A stretch of DNA of 64,000 nt from Hepsetus odoe. Lineage: Eukaryota; Chordata; Actinopteri; Characiformes; Hepsetidae. Within the stretch, counting starts at the first letter, position 1. The number at the start of each line of letters is the position of its first letter. This document shows, one piece after another, positions 9,784 through 20,012 of this stretch. Below the pieces are notes generated by a model, which made no database searches, had not been told where the DNA came from, and worked only from the letters and a program-made list of their open reading frames with translations. A program made the position numbers and the translations under genes. Location of the stretch: positions 26,708,459-26,772,458 of the forward strand of contig CM029370.1 of the NCBI GenBank assembly GCA_017165825.1, written 5' to 3'.

Positions 9784-10182
9784 AACGCCAGCCGTCAACG
9801 AAGCCCCGCCTTCCATTTCGCTTGCGGAAAAAAACACGCGATCCAGCGTGTTGAGATAGCGCTGCGCCCTTGCAGCCATGGAGACCAGCATCCGGAGACA
9901 AAGCGCGAACCGATCCATGCGAAGCTCGGGATCTGGGATGATATCGAGTGGGAGCAGCGACGTCGCATTCTTCAGACGGCGCTCAAGCTCCCTTGCCGTG
10001 GCCGTTGGCGTCCGTCGCACCCACTCCTCACCGTCCAGATGCTCGCGGAGGTCTAGAGGAGTCACCTCTGTCTCCCAGGTCTTTATCAGCTGCAGCGTCC
10101 GCTCGACAACGCTCGCTGCCGCCCACAACACGCGCTCCTGCTCGCCCTCGTGGCTCGCAACGTCCAGGTACTGGCGGCTCAT
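9727..10182 (-). CDS. N-terminal open part of the element's ORF (152 aa)
   Basis: It begins MSRQYLDVASHEGEQERVLW and starts 2 bp after the 5' LTR. It is mostly predicted helix (VVERTLQLIK, ARELERRLKNA, RAQRYLNTLDRVFF) and then enters the 13-residue repeats before TAG at 9724-9726. I see no gag zinc knuckle (CCHC) and do not recognise the family. It could be a remnant of a retrotransposon gag or a captured host N-terminus. GC content is clearly above the surrounding intron. Confidence 0.6.
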
Positions 10183-10184
10183 TC

Positions 10185-10517
10185 TGTAACGGTGGTGGGG
10201 TGTAGGGAGGACGCCAATGCTGAGCCAGGAGTTCGGATCAAAAACCTTTATTAACTATATTTACAAAAACAAGAAACAAGGACTGCAGTCCTAACTAAAA
10301 CAAGGGAACTGCAGCCTAAACCAAGATACCCAGATGACCAAACACAAAACCACCATAAAGTGTATGCAGAGCCTAACAAATGAGCCGCGCTCTGTTCTGA
10401 CTCATCGGGGCTTAAATAGTCAGCCCCAATGGAACACACCTGTGCCTTCATTAGCTCAGGTGTGTTCAGTCAGAACAGAGTGCCCTCTATCGTGCACAAA
10501 ACACCTCATCCGTGACA
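10185..10517 (-). repeat. 5' LTR of the IQ element
   Basis: This LTR is upstream in the element's orientation. It carries a TATA-like TATTTAAG (complement of 10411-10418) and AATAAA (complement of 10247-10252), giving the usual U3-R order. It differs from the other LTR by about 7 substitutions and no indel. The reading frame's ATG starts only 2 bp after its inner end. Confidence 0.93.
10411..10418 (-). promoter_or_regulatory. TATA-like box in the 5' LTR
   Basis: On the minus strand this is TATTTAAG, about 160 bp upstream of AATAAA in the same LTR. It sits in a short GGGGCT/AGCCCC hairpin. It is the likely core promoter of the element. Confidence 0.55.
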
Positions 10518-10522
10518 GTGCC
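10518..10522. repeat. Target-site duplication GTGCC (right)
   Basis: These five bases follow the LTR end CCGTGACA and match 6338-6342. Confidence 0.85.
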
Positions 10523-11462
10523 CAAACATTTGCACACAATTTCAAATGGTAGTACAGACATTTTTGGCCTTTGCAGTTTAATCTAGCCTACCTGTTTTAA
10601 CTTAAGAAACAAATGATTTATTGAAATGTTATTATGCTCATTGTTTATATGCTATCTTAAATTTTTAAGTCAAAAGTTTTAGAAGTCTAAAAGAGTAACA
10701 CACCTGCAGCCCATCCTGAGGATCTTCACCCAAATGAAGATCTTCAAAGCAGCAATGGTGGAGATCCTACCCAGCACATTATTTAAAACTGGTCTATGCT
10801 TGCCCCATATTAAATGGGATAAGAAAGGAAAAGAGTGGAGAACCTAAAGAAAGTGGGTGGGTCAAGACATTTACATTTACATTTACATTTTACGGCATTT
10901 AGCAGACAGAGCTGAAAGACCCCTGGATCAGCAACAGATAGAGGCGGATGGAGGTCCCTTGATAGTACATGAAGCAGAAAGAAAACTGCATGCATTCATG
11001 AATAAATGAAGGATAGAAATGAATGAATGAATGAATGAATGAATGTGATATTTGTGTGATCTATCAGTGAAGAGTGTGCTGTTCGCAATGATTCAAAGGT
11101 GATAATCACTTTGTTGGAAATAAATAGAGAGGATTAATTTCATTTGACAGCTTGCTGAATAATTTTATCCACCATTTATATGTAGCATAATGATTTATTT
11201 TCTTTTTTACCACTGAATTAATGGATTATTAGATATCATAAAGCGTAAGTATTTTTTCCTGTGTCTGCTGTGAGTTTTCCAGAGTGGAACATACTGTTCA
11301 GGGAACATTTTCCATAAAGCAGAATGTTCCTGAGTTGAAAATATGATACTTAATGATTTTCCACAGGCTTCCACTTTTAGCTTTGCTAAAAGCTGTGGTT
11401 TGTCAATGTTTCTAGATAGTAGTGAAGGATTTTTTGACATTGGGAACAAACCGCAGCAGAAT
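10523..11462. other. Intronic sequence with a SINE-B tail and a GAAT microsatellite
   Basis: Mostly AT-rich and unique. A SINE-B tail lies at 10866-10910 (reverse) and a (GAAT)n run at 11020-11044. Confidence 0.6.
10866..10910 (-). repeat. SINE-B 3' tail fragment
   Basis: ACATTTACATTTACATTT followed by ACGGCATTTAGCAGACAG is the reversed SINE-B tail; the rest of the copy is missing. Confidence 0.7.
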
Positions 11463-11613
11463 ACACAGTGAAACAAAATTCATTTAACCCATCCATGTGT
11501 AGTGGGTGGCCAAACATTCCACACCACACACAATGATGGGGACAGTACCATGCTTAACGGTACCTTGTGGTAGCTTTGTGATTTAAACTCATGATCTCAG
11601 ATCTTTGGGTCAT
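11463..11613 (-). repeat. SINE-A copy, degenerate
   Basis: Reversed tail AACAAAATTCATTTAACCCAT and GACAGTACCATGCTTAACGG are recognisable; the head is poorly kept. Confidence 0.6.
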
Positions 11614-11615
11614 GT

Positions 11616-11780
11616 AGGGGCAACGGTGGCCTGGTGGTTAGGGACTAGGCCCCCGGATTGTAAGATTGTGGGTTTGAAACCCTTACCAGTAACCCTTGAG
11701 CAAGGTACCGTCCTCGTCACTACTCCCTGGGTGTTTTTAATCCCTGCTGCCTGTGTGTGTATGGGTTAAATGCAGAGGCT
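11616..11780 (+). repeat. SINE-A copy, 3'-truncated
   Basis: GGGGCAACGGTGGCCTGGTG head to GGGTTAAATGCAGAGG, where it abuts the next copy in the same orientation. The three copies in 11463-12034 form a SINE cluster. Confidence 0.8.
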
Positions 11781-12034
11781 GGTGGGACAGCGGTGGCCTG
11801 GTGGTTAGGGATTTTGCCCCAGGATAAAAAGGTTATGGTTTTGCATCCCAAACCAGTAGGTTGCCCCGAGCTACCCTTGAGCAAGGTAGTGTCCCCATCA
11901 CTGCTCCCTGGGCACTTTCAGTTGCTGCCCCCTACTGCACGGTATGTGCATGGGTAAAATGCAGAGATTGAATTTCGCTTTGTCTCACTGTGTGTTGTGC
12001 TGTGTTTCACAATGACAAGAATAGTCACTTTCAT
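11781..12034 (+). repeat. SINE-A copy, full length
   Basis: GGGACAGCGGTGGCCTGGTG head, GAGCAAGGTAGTGTCCCCAT middle, and a tail ending ATAGTCACTTTCATG. Confidence 0.85.
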
Positions 12035-13180
12035 GTACTTAACCAGTACGCCTCTCACCTCCTCATAAAAGAAGGTCAAGCTCTACCAGAAACTATTGTC
12101 ATTTTTTTTAAGTCCAATGAGAAAAATGTGTTTGAAGGTTAAATTTAAAGGTGCACTACACAATGTCTGTGTCATTGAAAGCCGTGAATGATTTCCACAA
12201 CTCTAAAGGTCACCAGCTAACATGACATCCAGCTGCCTTTGGAGGTTCCTCCGAGCTGCTTTTGACTTCAATAGATTCCTGGAGTTCCATTGCAGTTCCC
12301 TCGAGAGTAGCTCACATTGAAAGAAAGTACAAGCTGAGAGTAGCTCTTCCTGACTTTTTCTAGAAATCGCTGAACTCCACAGCGTCTGGAAAAGCTGTTA
12401 CTTTCCTCCTTGCTGCCTTTCATTACTGTGGATGCTATGTCTAGGCCCCTGCCACTGGTGCTCCTGCTTCTCCATGGTGGGATATTTATTGCTGACCTCG
12501 TGGTGTGTCAGTCTGATGAGAGCAAACGTCTCTCTGTAGACAGGCAATTAGAGGCTGTGAGGTGAGTAGGCCGCCTCTGCCTGCCCGTTCCTCCCGTAAT
12601 TGCTGTGGCAACAACTGAGACAGGAGCGGAGAACAGAGTGAGCTCCATGTGCCAAGCAGGACTGTCCAGCTCGATATGTTCTCAGATTTGATCTGGAGCA
12701 AGGAGCTGTTAGAGGTAGAGCTGTAATGTGTCCTGCTACTCAACTCTTAGCAGTGTGCCACACAGCTCTCATTATGCTAGCACAGCCCAGAGTAGTGTTA
12801 TGCTGGAAACAGAGAGACTAGGGCTGTGTCCAAAACCACAAACCACAATACTGAAGACACTAAACCAGGGAATGCAGCAATAAAGGTGGCAAACTCCTCC
12901 AACCATTCTGCGGCTTTAGAAGACCTCTGGGTAGCATAAAAACAAATTAGTGTAGGTTTGAAATGTTGTTAAAACACAGCAATTAATCATCGTATTAGCA
13001 TTGGTACAAAATAAAATAAGTACTAAATATGTGGCAACATGAAAAGCTGCCTACATAGAGTTCATAACCCCTGCATGTCTCTTATTGTTGAGAAGATTAA
13101 ATGAAAGAAATGGAAACAATTGTTTTAGTGCTCCAGGCTGCAAAGAGTAAAGACACAAGGTTCTAGATAAAGAGGTTCCA
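12035..13180. other. Unique intronic sequence; candidate conserved block 12500-12720
   Basis: No exon recognised. The section near 12540-12660 is GC-richer, with CCTCCCGTAATTGCTGTGG and similar ungapped non-repetitive text, and might be a regulatory element. No direct evidence. Confidence 0.25.
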
Positions 13181-13400
13181 ACCACACAGCGTTCAGCATT
13201 AGCAGAAATCGAATCAGTAAATGTATCTGCTTGAAGGTTTATGGGGAGATCACTGTGTGGATTAACCAACAAAAAACAATCAAACTGCTCGGTAACAGAG
13301 ACTGGACTGAAAATGAGACAAAAGCACCGTCCTTCAGGGCGTCTGGAGAACTGTTCCCCTTTTGAATCAATGATCATTGCACAGTACTGTATTTCAAGAG
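13180..13400. repeat. Interspersed repeat, single-monomer form
   Basis: The sequence from GCGTTCAGCATTAGCAG through CAGAGACTGGACTGAAAATG to TTGCACAGTACTGTAT is clearly related to 27860-28325, where the inner monomer is tandemly triplicated. It is probably a copy of one non-autonomous transposon family. Confidence 0.7.
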
Positions 13401-13688
13401 TATTTCAATCCTTCAGTTCATGTCAGAAAATATTTAACTTTAAGGTCTTTGGAAACGTTGTGTCAAGTGTCTTTCGCATCACACAACATCTAATGTCATC
13501 AGAGAGTGAATATATGTTCATGAATTCAATGATTCTTTGAAGTTCTTTTGTAAGCAGCCTTTAAATAACGCGCTTCAAATATAGCTCACCTTTGGCGTTT
13601 CCAAGCTTTCCATCTTTGCTAAGAAATAACAAACTATGATCTTCCAAACGACTACAGCTGTTACATATTTGCAAATATTCTTAACTGA

Positions 13689-13926
13689 CTGCTCCGTCGT
13701 CTAGTGTTTAGAGACCAGGCCTCAGGATCGGAAGGTCATGGGTTCAAACCCCAGACCAGTAGGTTGCACTGAATTACCCTTGAGCAAGGTACTGTCCCCA
13801 TCAGTGCTCCTGGGTGCTTTCAGTAACTGCTGCTCTGCGTGTATGGGTGAAATGTAGATGAAGCATTATGTTGTGGTTCACTTTGTGCCATACTGTGTTT
13901 CTCAATGACAATTAGTTGCTTTCACT
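13689..13926 (+). repeat. SINE-A copy, full length
   Basis: CTGCTCCGTCGTCTAGTG head, GGGTTCAAACCCC B box, GAGCAAGGTACTGTCCCCAT and tail TTGCTTTCACTT. Confidence 0.8.
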
Positions 13927-14678
13927 TAAAATAAGGCTGATTATTTTTTAGTTCCTGTGAAGATAAGGACAGGAGCCCCATGTGACTAGTCTTGAAGAAG
14001 GACTACAAAAAGACATGAATTTTGGCACAACTAGTGGATCCTCAGGGAGACATTGTCTTGAGTTCAGCGGCTGTGCTGATGTGGTGTGTTCTGTAGTTTC
14101 TGTTAAAGCTGTTTTCTAAGGGTTTGAGAGTCTGGTCCTCTGAGTGTGTTTAACTGCAGGAAGAACCTGTAGCTGACAGGTACTCCAGCTCATTACCTTT
14201 GGGTGAATAGAAATGCCTTCATGGGTGGTGCTCTTTCCTAATCAAGCTATAGCTATATAGAGAAACATTTCCACAGGCTGTAAAGCTATATGAGAAATCC
14301 TTATACCAGCCGCTGTTACCTGTTGTGTATAAGAATGAATTGAAAGACGGACAAAATTTGCCTTTAACGCTTTTCCCATGTGCTCCTTTGTGGAAGCGCA
14401 TGTGAAAGAGGCTTGTCTATTTGAATTAAGAAAATTATTTTTCAGAATTGACTCCTTTAATCTGAATTTCTGCAAATGGAACAGCCCTGCTTGTTCCCGG
14501 AATTAACTTTGTAACCCCTGTGCGAAAGACTGAAATAAGTTAAATAAGTAAATCATAATTATATTATACTATCAAATCGCAAATCTTATTGTCATGAATA
14601 ATATTGAGTTTTGATTTCTTTTCAGATTCAGAGGATGTTTTTTCCTCTTACCACCACTATAGAAAGTTTAGCTGAAGT

Positions 14679-14680
<2 letters not shown>
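13927..14680. other. Unique intronic sequence
   Basis: No repeat or exon recognised. Confidence 0.4.

Positions 14681-14739
<59 letters not shown>
14681..14739. repeat. (CT)n microsatellite
   Basis: A pure CT run of about 58 bases. Confidence 0.97.
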
Positions 14740-14740
<1 letters not shown>

Positions 14741-15395
14741 AGCTCAGCATCTAAATCTTCCATTTCACTCAGCCTCAGTTGTGCTCAGGCCAGATTTCAA
14801 AGTGCTGGCCTAAGGGAAATCCATCAGTGGCTTGCTTGCAGAAAACTCATTTACTGATGGATATAGATGATTGACAACCATCGCAGAGCTTCATTCCCTT
14901 CATCTTGATCCTCTTCAAATGCCCTCCGATTGCTTTTGGAGCAAAAATCTCCCCTGTTCCCGATGATGGGGAATTAACCCGACATCAGCGCCCGACTTCG
15001 TAAGCACAAACAAACTGCATGTCTAAGCAAACCCTCATGGCTCCAGTTCCCTTCCTGAGGTTGAGGTAGAGGTTGTTTTTCATTTGAAGATGGGCTCCTT
15101 CAAGGCTAAAGTGTTAAGTCAAAAGCCCCAGAGCTTTACATAAGTATCACAGGTGTCCTCACAGCCTCCTGGGGTTGAATACCAGCCTTATTGCTTAAAT
15201 TTTTTCTCTGCATTTCAAACCGGCATGCATTTGAGCAAGTTCTCTCATTCACGCAGCCCGATGAAGCGGTGCTTGAGTTTTTGTTGGAAGGAAAAAAACA
15301 TTACATAAGTTACAATTTTGTTATTGATTCCTAGAGTGAAGAACTTTTTTTTTCAAGTGCAGACGAATAAAGAAGAATCATCACTATGGTAGCAC
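14740..15395. other. Unique intronic sequence
   Basis: No exon or clear repeat was recognised. The stretch 14880-15100 has balanced composition. Confidence 0.35.
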
Positions 15396-15451
15396 AGATA
15401 GATAGACAGGCAGGCAGAGAGGCACACAGGCAGGCAGGCAGACAGGCAGAC

Positions 15452-15495
<44 letters not shown>

Positions 15496-15663
15496 GTTAA
15501 TAGATGATAGTGTTAATAGATGCAATGTAAATTCTTCAGAGGTTATTAGAATATACAAGAAACATAGATAGACAGACAGACAGATAGACAGACAGACAGA
15601 GACAGATAGATAGATAGATAGATAGACAGACAGGCAGTTAAATAGACAGACAGACAGACAGAC

Positions 15664-15729
<66 letters not shown>

Positions 15730-15768
15730 GTAGATAGATAGATAGACAGACAGGTAGGTAGATGAACG

Positions 15769-15814
<46 letters not shown>

Positions 15815-15819
15815 CAGAG

Positions 15820-15858
<39 letters not shown>

Positions 15859-15938
15859 TAGACAGACAGACAGACAGACAGATAGACAGACAGGCAGGCA
15901 GGCAGACAGACTGACAGACTGACAGATAGATAGATAGA
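15396..15938. repeat. GATA/GACA/GGCA tetranucleotide array (Bkm-like)
   Basis: About 540 bases of GATA and GACA (with some GGCA and GGTA) in blocks, broken once at about 15496-15565. GATA/GACA arrays are the hallmark of Bkm-type satellites. The open frames of Leu/Ser/Tyr/Cys in it are artefacts. Confidence 0.97.
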
Positions 15939-18228
15939 TGTGACAGGATGTATCAGTGAGGATTTATCTGGTGGCATTTCAATTAACTAATTAAAAATCT
16001 AAATCAATAAATGAACAGAAATATACAGTAATGGGTTTAGCAGAATCAAAGCAAAATTATATTATATAATATTATATTTAAATATTCATAAAATGTATTC
16101 TCTTATGCTTACACAACAAAACTTTTTTATTTATGTGTGGGAAATACTTTTTTACAGACTTTTCCACACATTTCATAATGTTTGTTCACAATCATTAAAC
16201 AGTTTGGGATATAGATATACACACGTTTTATATATTCATTTACTTTTACAATTAAAAAGAAAATTCAAAAAAATTCTAAATGCCAGTCTTAGTGTTTCAT
16301 AAGTTTCAGTATTTCACACTCTGCTGGACAACAGAAAGTATGTGTGAGATATACTGTATTATATTCCTGTATTGTTTCTCAATTCTATGTATCTTTTTTC
16401 TATTTTTTTAAGACAAAAGATTTTGAATGTCGAATATAGAAATATTCAATATCTCTAGTCTATTGTCCACAACAAGGCTAAATAACAAACACTGATTATG
16501 TGTTGTTAGAAATCTGCCATATCAAGGTATGATAGTGCCACATTAATGAATATTTATTTACTGGAATTTTGTTCAGTCATTTTCAAATCGTCTCCAGCCC
16601 TCCAGCCCCATCTTCAGGCATTTTTCTGGTCAAATCGATATTTAAACAATAATGTGAAAAGACATACAAACGACATTACCGGCGATACAGACTCACCGCT
16701 GTGAATGATATCAATGAAGAGTTGCGTCTTTTATTTCATTAATTATTTGTACATTATGCCACATCTGCTTGTTTTATACCATGGAATTTTATTGCACAGC
16801 AAGAGCCCTGGTGCCAAACGAACTTTCACTCTGGTCTGAGTGCACCACCGTCAGCGCCCTCATTAGTCAGGGTTGTGATTGCTGATGTTAGACAGACCTT
16901 CTGCAGGAGCGTGGTGTCATCCATCTGCTGGTGTCAGAGAAACAACCACAACAAATCACAGGCCGCTCCCGTTTCCTGCACCCCGCTCACGCTGGCTCCA
17001 GCCTGCCAGCCCACAACAGGAGCGTCCTGCTGTGTCCCACACAGAACCGTCGCTGCGCTGAGCAGCCCACTGCTATTTGACTGCTGATGGATTGCGTTTA
17101 TCCACTCTCCTGACATTCGTTCCACCTGCTAGAAAAGGCAGTGGGCAACAGTGCAGAAGACTGATGCGGAATGCCCTCTTTATTTAGCCCTTGTCTGTCT
17201 CCATCCAGACAGAAATGAAAAGACGCTGCCATGCACATCTCTATTTTTTCCTGCTTGCTAAAAGTTAGGTATAAAAGTGGGTTCACAGTTTAAATGGCAA
17301 GTTTTTGTTTCATTCATGGCTTATGTATAGTGTTTTATGTATTTGCTACATGGTAGCTCTCACCTTTAGCTGAACTGACCACAACTGAACTTATGGTTTC
17401 GGTTTAGATCTGGTTTTATATGAATATCGCAATACATTTTTACTCTAAATTACCTATATTATTATGTTAAATCAACTATTATCAACTATTTCTACTGAAT
17501 GTAAAACATTTGCATGCTTAGTATTTGTTTCCAAGAACTCTTTAATTGTTCAATTTAATTGAGAGTAAAATATTGCTTCTACCCATATGGTCAAAAAAAA
17601 GTACCTTGCAGGTAGAATTTTGGTTTATCAGGTGAAAAACAGTGTAAATGTAGCTTTAAAGGTATAAAAAAAGGCATAGGGGTCCAATTTTGTACCTGAA
17701 ATAAGTTTCATCTGGGAGCAATGGCCATACTTGCATCTTTCATAAGGTTTATGGGTACCACCTCAGTGATGCTAGACCCCAGGGACACCCCAGCAAACCA
17801 TGTTTACCATTAGGTTATGACCTGTTAAGATCATTTGAAAATCCCTTATAATTTTTGTCAGGAAATTGGCGAGGCCAGGCAAGCACCTTCAAATTTTTAA
17901 AAACCAGTGTTGAGTCGGTTGTATACTTGGGATTGCTCTTTTGTTGAAACATGCAAATTTTTCCTTTTCTTGGCTGACTAAGAGAAATTCTCCTCTAGAA
18001 ACTGCAGACACATAGCTCCATTCGTGTTTTGTGCTGCCTCAATGCTCTTGTACCGTTTCCAGAGAAGCTGCTTTCGTCTCCATACTTTAGTGTGGGTGTG
18101 GAGAATCATATGCTCAAGCGCTTTTTCCTCCAAACATCATGAGCTGAATTACTGCAAAAGTTTTCCTTTTTTATTTGGTCTGATCCAAATATGTTTTTGC
18201 CTCTACTTCCCTAGTCCTTGTGTGCCAG
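15939..18228. other. Unique intronic sequence
   Basis: AT-rich to about 16800. A GC-richer block at 16850-17110 could be conserved noncoding sequence. 17590-17705 resembles 21440-21545 (see that repeat). No exon recognised. Confidence 0.35.
17590..17705. repeat. Diverged interspersed repeat (copy 1)
   Basis: GAAAAACAGTGTAAATGTAG and GGTCCAATTTTGTACCTGAA correspond to similar text in the same order at 21440-21545. The class is unknown. Confidence 0.5.
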
Positions 18229-18428
18229 TGGCGGCCTAGTTGTTCTAGTTGCCCCAGGATCAGAAGGTTGTGGGTTTGAATCCCGGACCAGTAGAAGTAG
18301 CCAGTAGACTACCATTAGTAGACCTTAGGTACCTATGGGCAAGGTATCGTCCCAGTCAATGTTCCCCATGTGTTGGACATGACTGCCCCCGGCTGCGTGT
18401 TTGTGTATTGAACACATGGAGATGCAAA
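18229..18428 (+). repeat. SINE-A copy, 3'-degenerate
   Basis: GTGGCGGCCTAGTTGTTC head, GGGTTTGAATCCC B box, GGGCAAGGTATCGTCCCAGT. It abuts the left side of the Tc1 remnant. Confidence 0.7.
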
Positions 18429-18582
18429 AAGGCCTGCAAAACCAAGAAAACAGCTGAAATCTGTCAGTATTTAGAAAACAATCCTGACCCCTATCATTGC
18501 AAATTAATATTCGCTGGTTTAGTCCTAATTAATGGCCTATAAAAAGGTTTCCCATTACCTAGGCATCACACAAGCATCTCAT

Positions 18583-19610
18583 GATGGGTAAGCTTTGTCA
18601 AAAGCATTTTTTAAAAGACCTTCACAACCTTATTGTTGCTGTACATACTGATGACATTTTTGACATTTGATGATGTATTTATAAGCTTTTGAATGTTCCG
18701 GTGAGCATCGTTTGGGCCATAATACAGAAGTGGAAAGCGGAAAGTACATGATTTCATCATACGCCGACTAAGACCAGGTGCTCCCCCCAAGATTTCTGAG
18801 AGAGGGGTAAAAAGAATAATCGAAAGAGCTGTCTAAGAGCCAAGGACCACTCATGGAGAGCTTCAGAAAAAACCTGGAATTTGCAGGTACAGTTGTTTGA
18901 AAGAAAACAATAAGAAATGCACTCAGCCGACATGGTCTCTATGCACGCTCACCGTGCAAGACTCCACTGCTAAAGAAAAAGCAATGTTGAAGCTCCTTTA
19001 AAGTTTGCGTCACAACATTTGGACAAGCCAAGGAAATATTAGGAGAACATAATTAGGACAGATGAGACCAAAATTAAACTCTTTGAATGTCACTGCACAC
19101 ATCCTGTTTGGAGGAGAAATGGCACATCACCCCATAAACACCCTACCAACAGTGAAGTTTGCAGGTGGAAACATCATGGTATGGGTGTGTTTTGTCAGCA
19201 TGTGGTGCTGCCAGACTTCGTATAATTGAAGGAACAATGAATGGAGAAATGTACCGGGACACTCTTGATAAGAATCTGCTACCATCTACAGGATGCTGAA
19301 AATTAAACAAGGGTGGACATTACAGCAAGACAATGATCCCAAACACACAGCCAAGGATACTTTCAACTAGTTTCAGAGAAAGAGAATAAAGCTGCAGGAA
19401 TGGCCCAGTCAATCACCCGACTTGAATTCAATTGAAAATCTATGGCAAAGAACTAAAGATCAGAGTTCATAGGAGAGCCTTCAAGATTTGAGGACAGTTT
19501 GTGTGGAAGAACGGGCCAAAATGACACCCAAGCAACGCGGCTAGTTTCCCCATTCAGGAGGCGTCTTGAAGCTGTCATTACTAACAAAGACTTGAAATGA
19601 AATACATTTC
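18583..19610 (+). pseudogene. Tc1-like transposase pseudogene
   Basis: DDE transposase of the Tc1 type. Across frames one reads the helix-turn-helix part (GPIIRKWK-like text near 18720), RTDETKIKLFE around 19050 with the first catalytic Asp, QDNDPKHTA around 19330 with the second, and DLNSIENLW-like text around 19420 with the catalytic Glu. Several frameshifts and stops prevent translation, so it is dead. It lies in the same direction as NKAIN2. Confidence 0.85.
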
Positions 19611-19804
19611 AGTAAACCTTTTCAAAATTTTGTATTTCCAGTGTCATTCCACTTTACTACACATAATTTATGGACATACTTGTTTTTGATTCCCTTGTAT
19701 GTGTGGATTACTTGGGTTGTTACCGACATCTGGAGTAAATTTAATGTCGATAGCCCCATCAGAAATATATTTACAGAGAAAAACATTGACGTGCTCAATA
19801 CTTA

Positions 19805-19993
19805 CATTTACATTCATGCCATTTAGCAGACGCTCTTATCCAGAGCAACCTCCATTTCCTGATTACAGGGAAGTTCTCCCTGGAGTAACATAGGTTTAGG
19901 GTCTTGCTCAGGAACCCAGTGGTGGTAATGCTAGAGGTGGGATACGAGCCTGCAAGCTTTTGGTCCATAGGCGAGTATCCTACCACCACCACC
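19805..19993 (-). repeat. SINE-B copy nested in the Tc1 element
   Basis: Reversed: tail CATTTAGCAGACGCTCTTAT first and tRNA-like head (TACCACCACCACC) last. CTCAATACTTA occurs directly on both sides (19794-19804 and 19994-20004), the target-site duplication made on insertion. Confidence 0.9.
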
Positions 19994-20012
19994 CTCAATA
20001 CTTATTTTCCCC

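Larger units (their letters stand above)
6664..10182 (-). pseudogene. Captured IQ-motif/coiled-coil ORF of the LTR element (one in-frame TAG)
   Basis: From ATG at 10182 the frame runs to TGA at 6664, about 1,172 codons, broken only by TAG at 9726-9724. Residues 1-152 are unrecognised, partly helical and GC-rich. Next come seven 13-residue repeats (GSTSPTAPQAAQR), a basic linker, five 10-residue repeats (QRESTAPSSP), then 13 IQ motifs (about residues 413-716), a coiled coil with EKLEAKIATMEEQLNQTRAEL (abbreviated: KIATMEEQL, about 716-925), and a Ser-rich tail. IQ spacing is 23, 27, 23, 23, 27 and so on, a three-IQ unit of 73 residues repeated four times, the kind of higher-order pattern known from ASPM; myosins have at most about six IQs. 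The source of the coiled coil is not recognised. The last 65 or so residues look like former noncoding sequence. There are no introns, so an RNA-mediated origin is likely. A functional protein, a recently broken gene, or stop-codon readthrough are all possible. Confidence 0.8.
6343..10517 (-). mobile_element. Non-autonomous LTR retrotransposon carrying an IQ-motif/coiled-coil ORF
   Basis: Two direct repeats of 333 bp (6343-6675 and 10185-10517) bound the element. Read on the minus strand each LTR begins TGTCACGG and ends CCGTTACA, and the whole is flanked by GTGCC on both sides (6338-6342 and 10518-10522), a 5-bp target duplication typical of Ty3/gypsy-type integration. A run of nine G on the minus strand next to the 3' LTR is a plausible polypurine tract. 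No gag-pol enzymes are encoded; the interior is filled by one long reading frame with IQ motifs and a coiled coil. The LTRs differ at about 7 of 333 positions, so insertion is fairly recent. It lies antisense to NKAIN2 in an intron, the orientation in which its polyadenylation signals do least harm. It must have been mobilised by enzymes of another element; which one is unknown. Confidence 0.92.
18444..20012 (+). mobile_element. Tc1-like transposon, left end missing, interrupted by SINE-B
   Basis: The leader (CAGCTGAAATCTGTCAGT), transposase and right end (ACTTATTTTCCCCGCTG) of a common fish Tc1/mariner element are present. The left terminal inverted repeat is not found; SINE-A lies there. 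A SINE-B is inserted at 19805-19993 and flanked by an 11-bp duplication. Confidence 0.85.

Noticed and set aside
8908..10205. Several plus-strand open frames of 127-134 codons opposite the LTR-element ORF
   Set aside because: They are shadows of the GC-rich tandem repeats on the minus strand and have repeat-like Arg/Cys/Ala composition.
6343..10517. Endogenous retrovirus
   Set aside because: No envelope, protease, reverse transcriptase or integrase motif is seen. LTRs are short and the cargo is an IQ/coiled-coil frame, so a non-autonomous retrotransposon fits better.
15331..15977. 143- and 164-codon minus-strand frames
   Set aside because: They are translations of the GATA/GACA array; no stop occurs simply because of the repeat unit.
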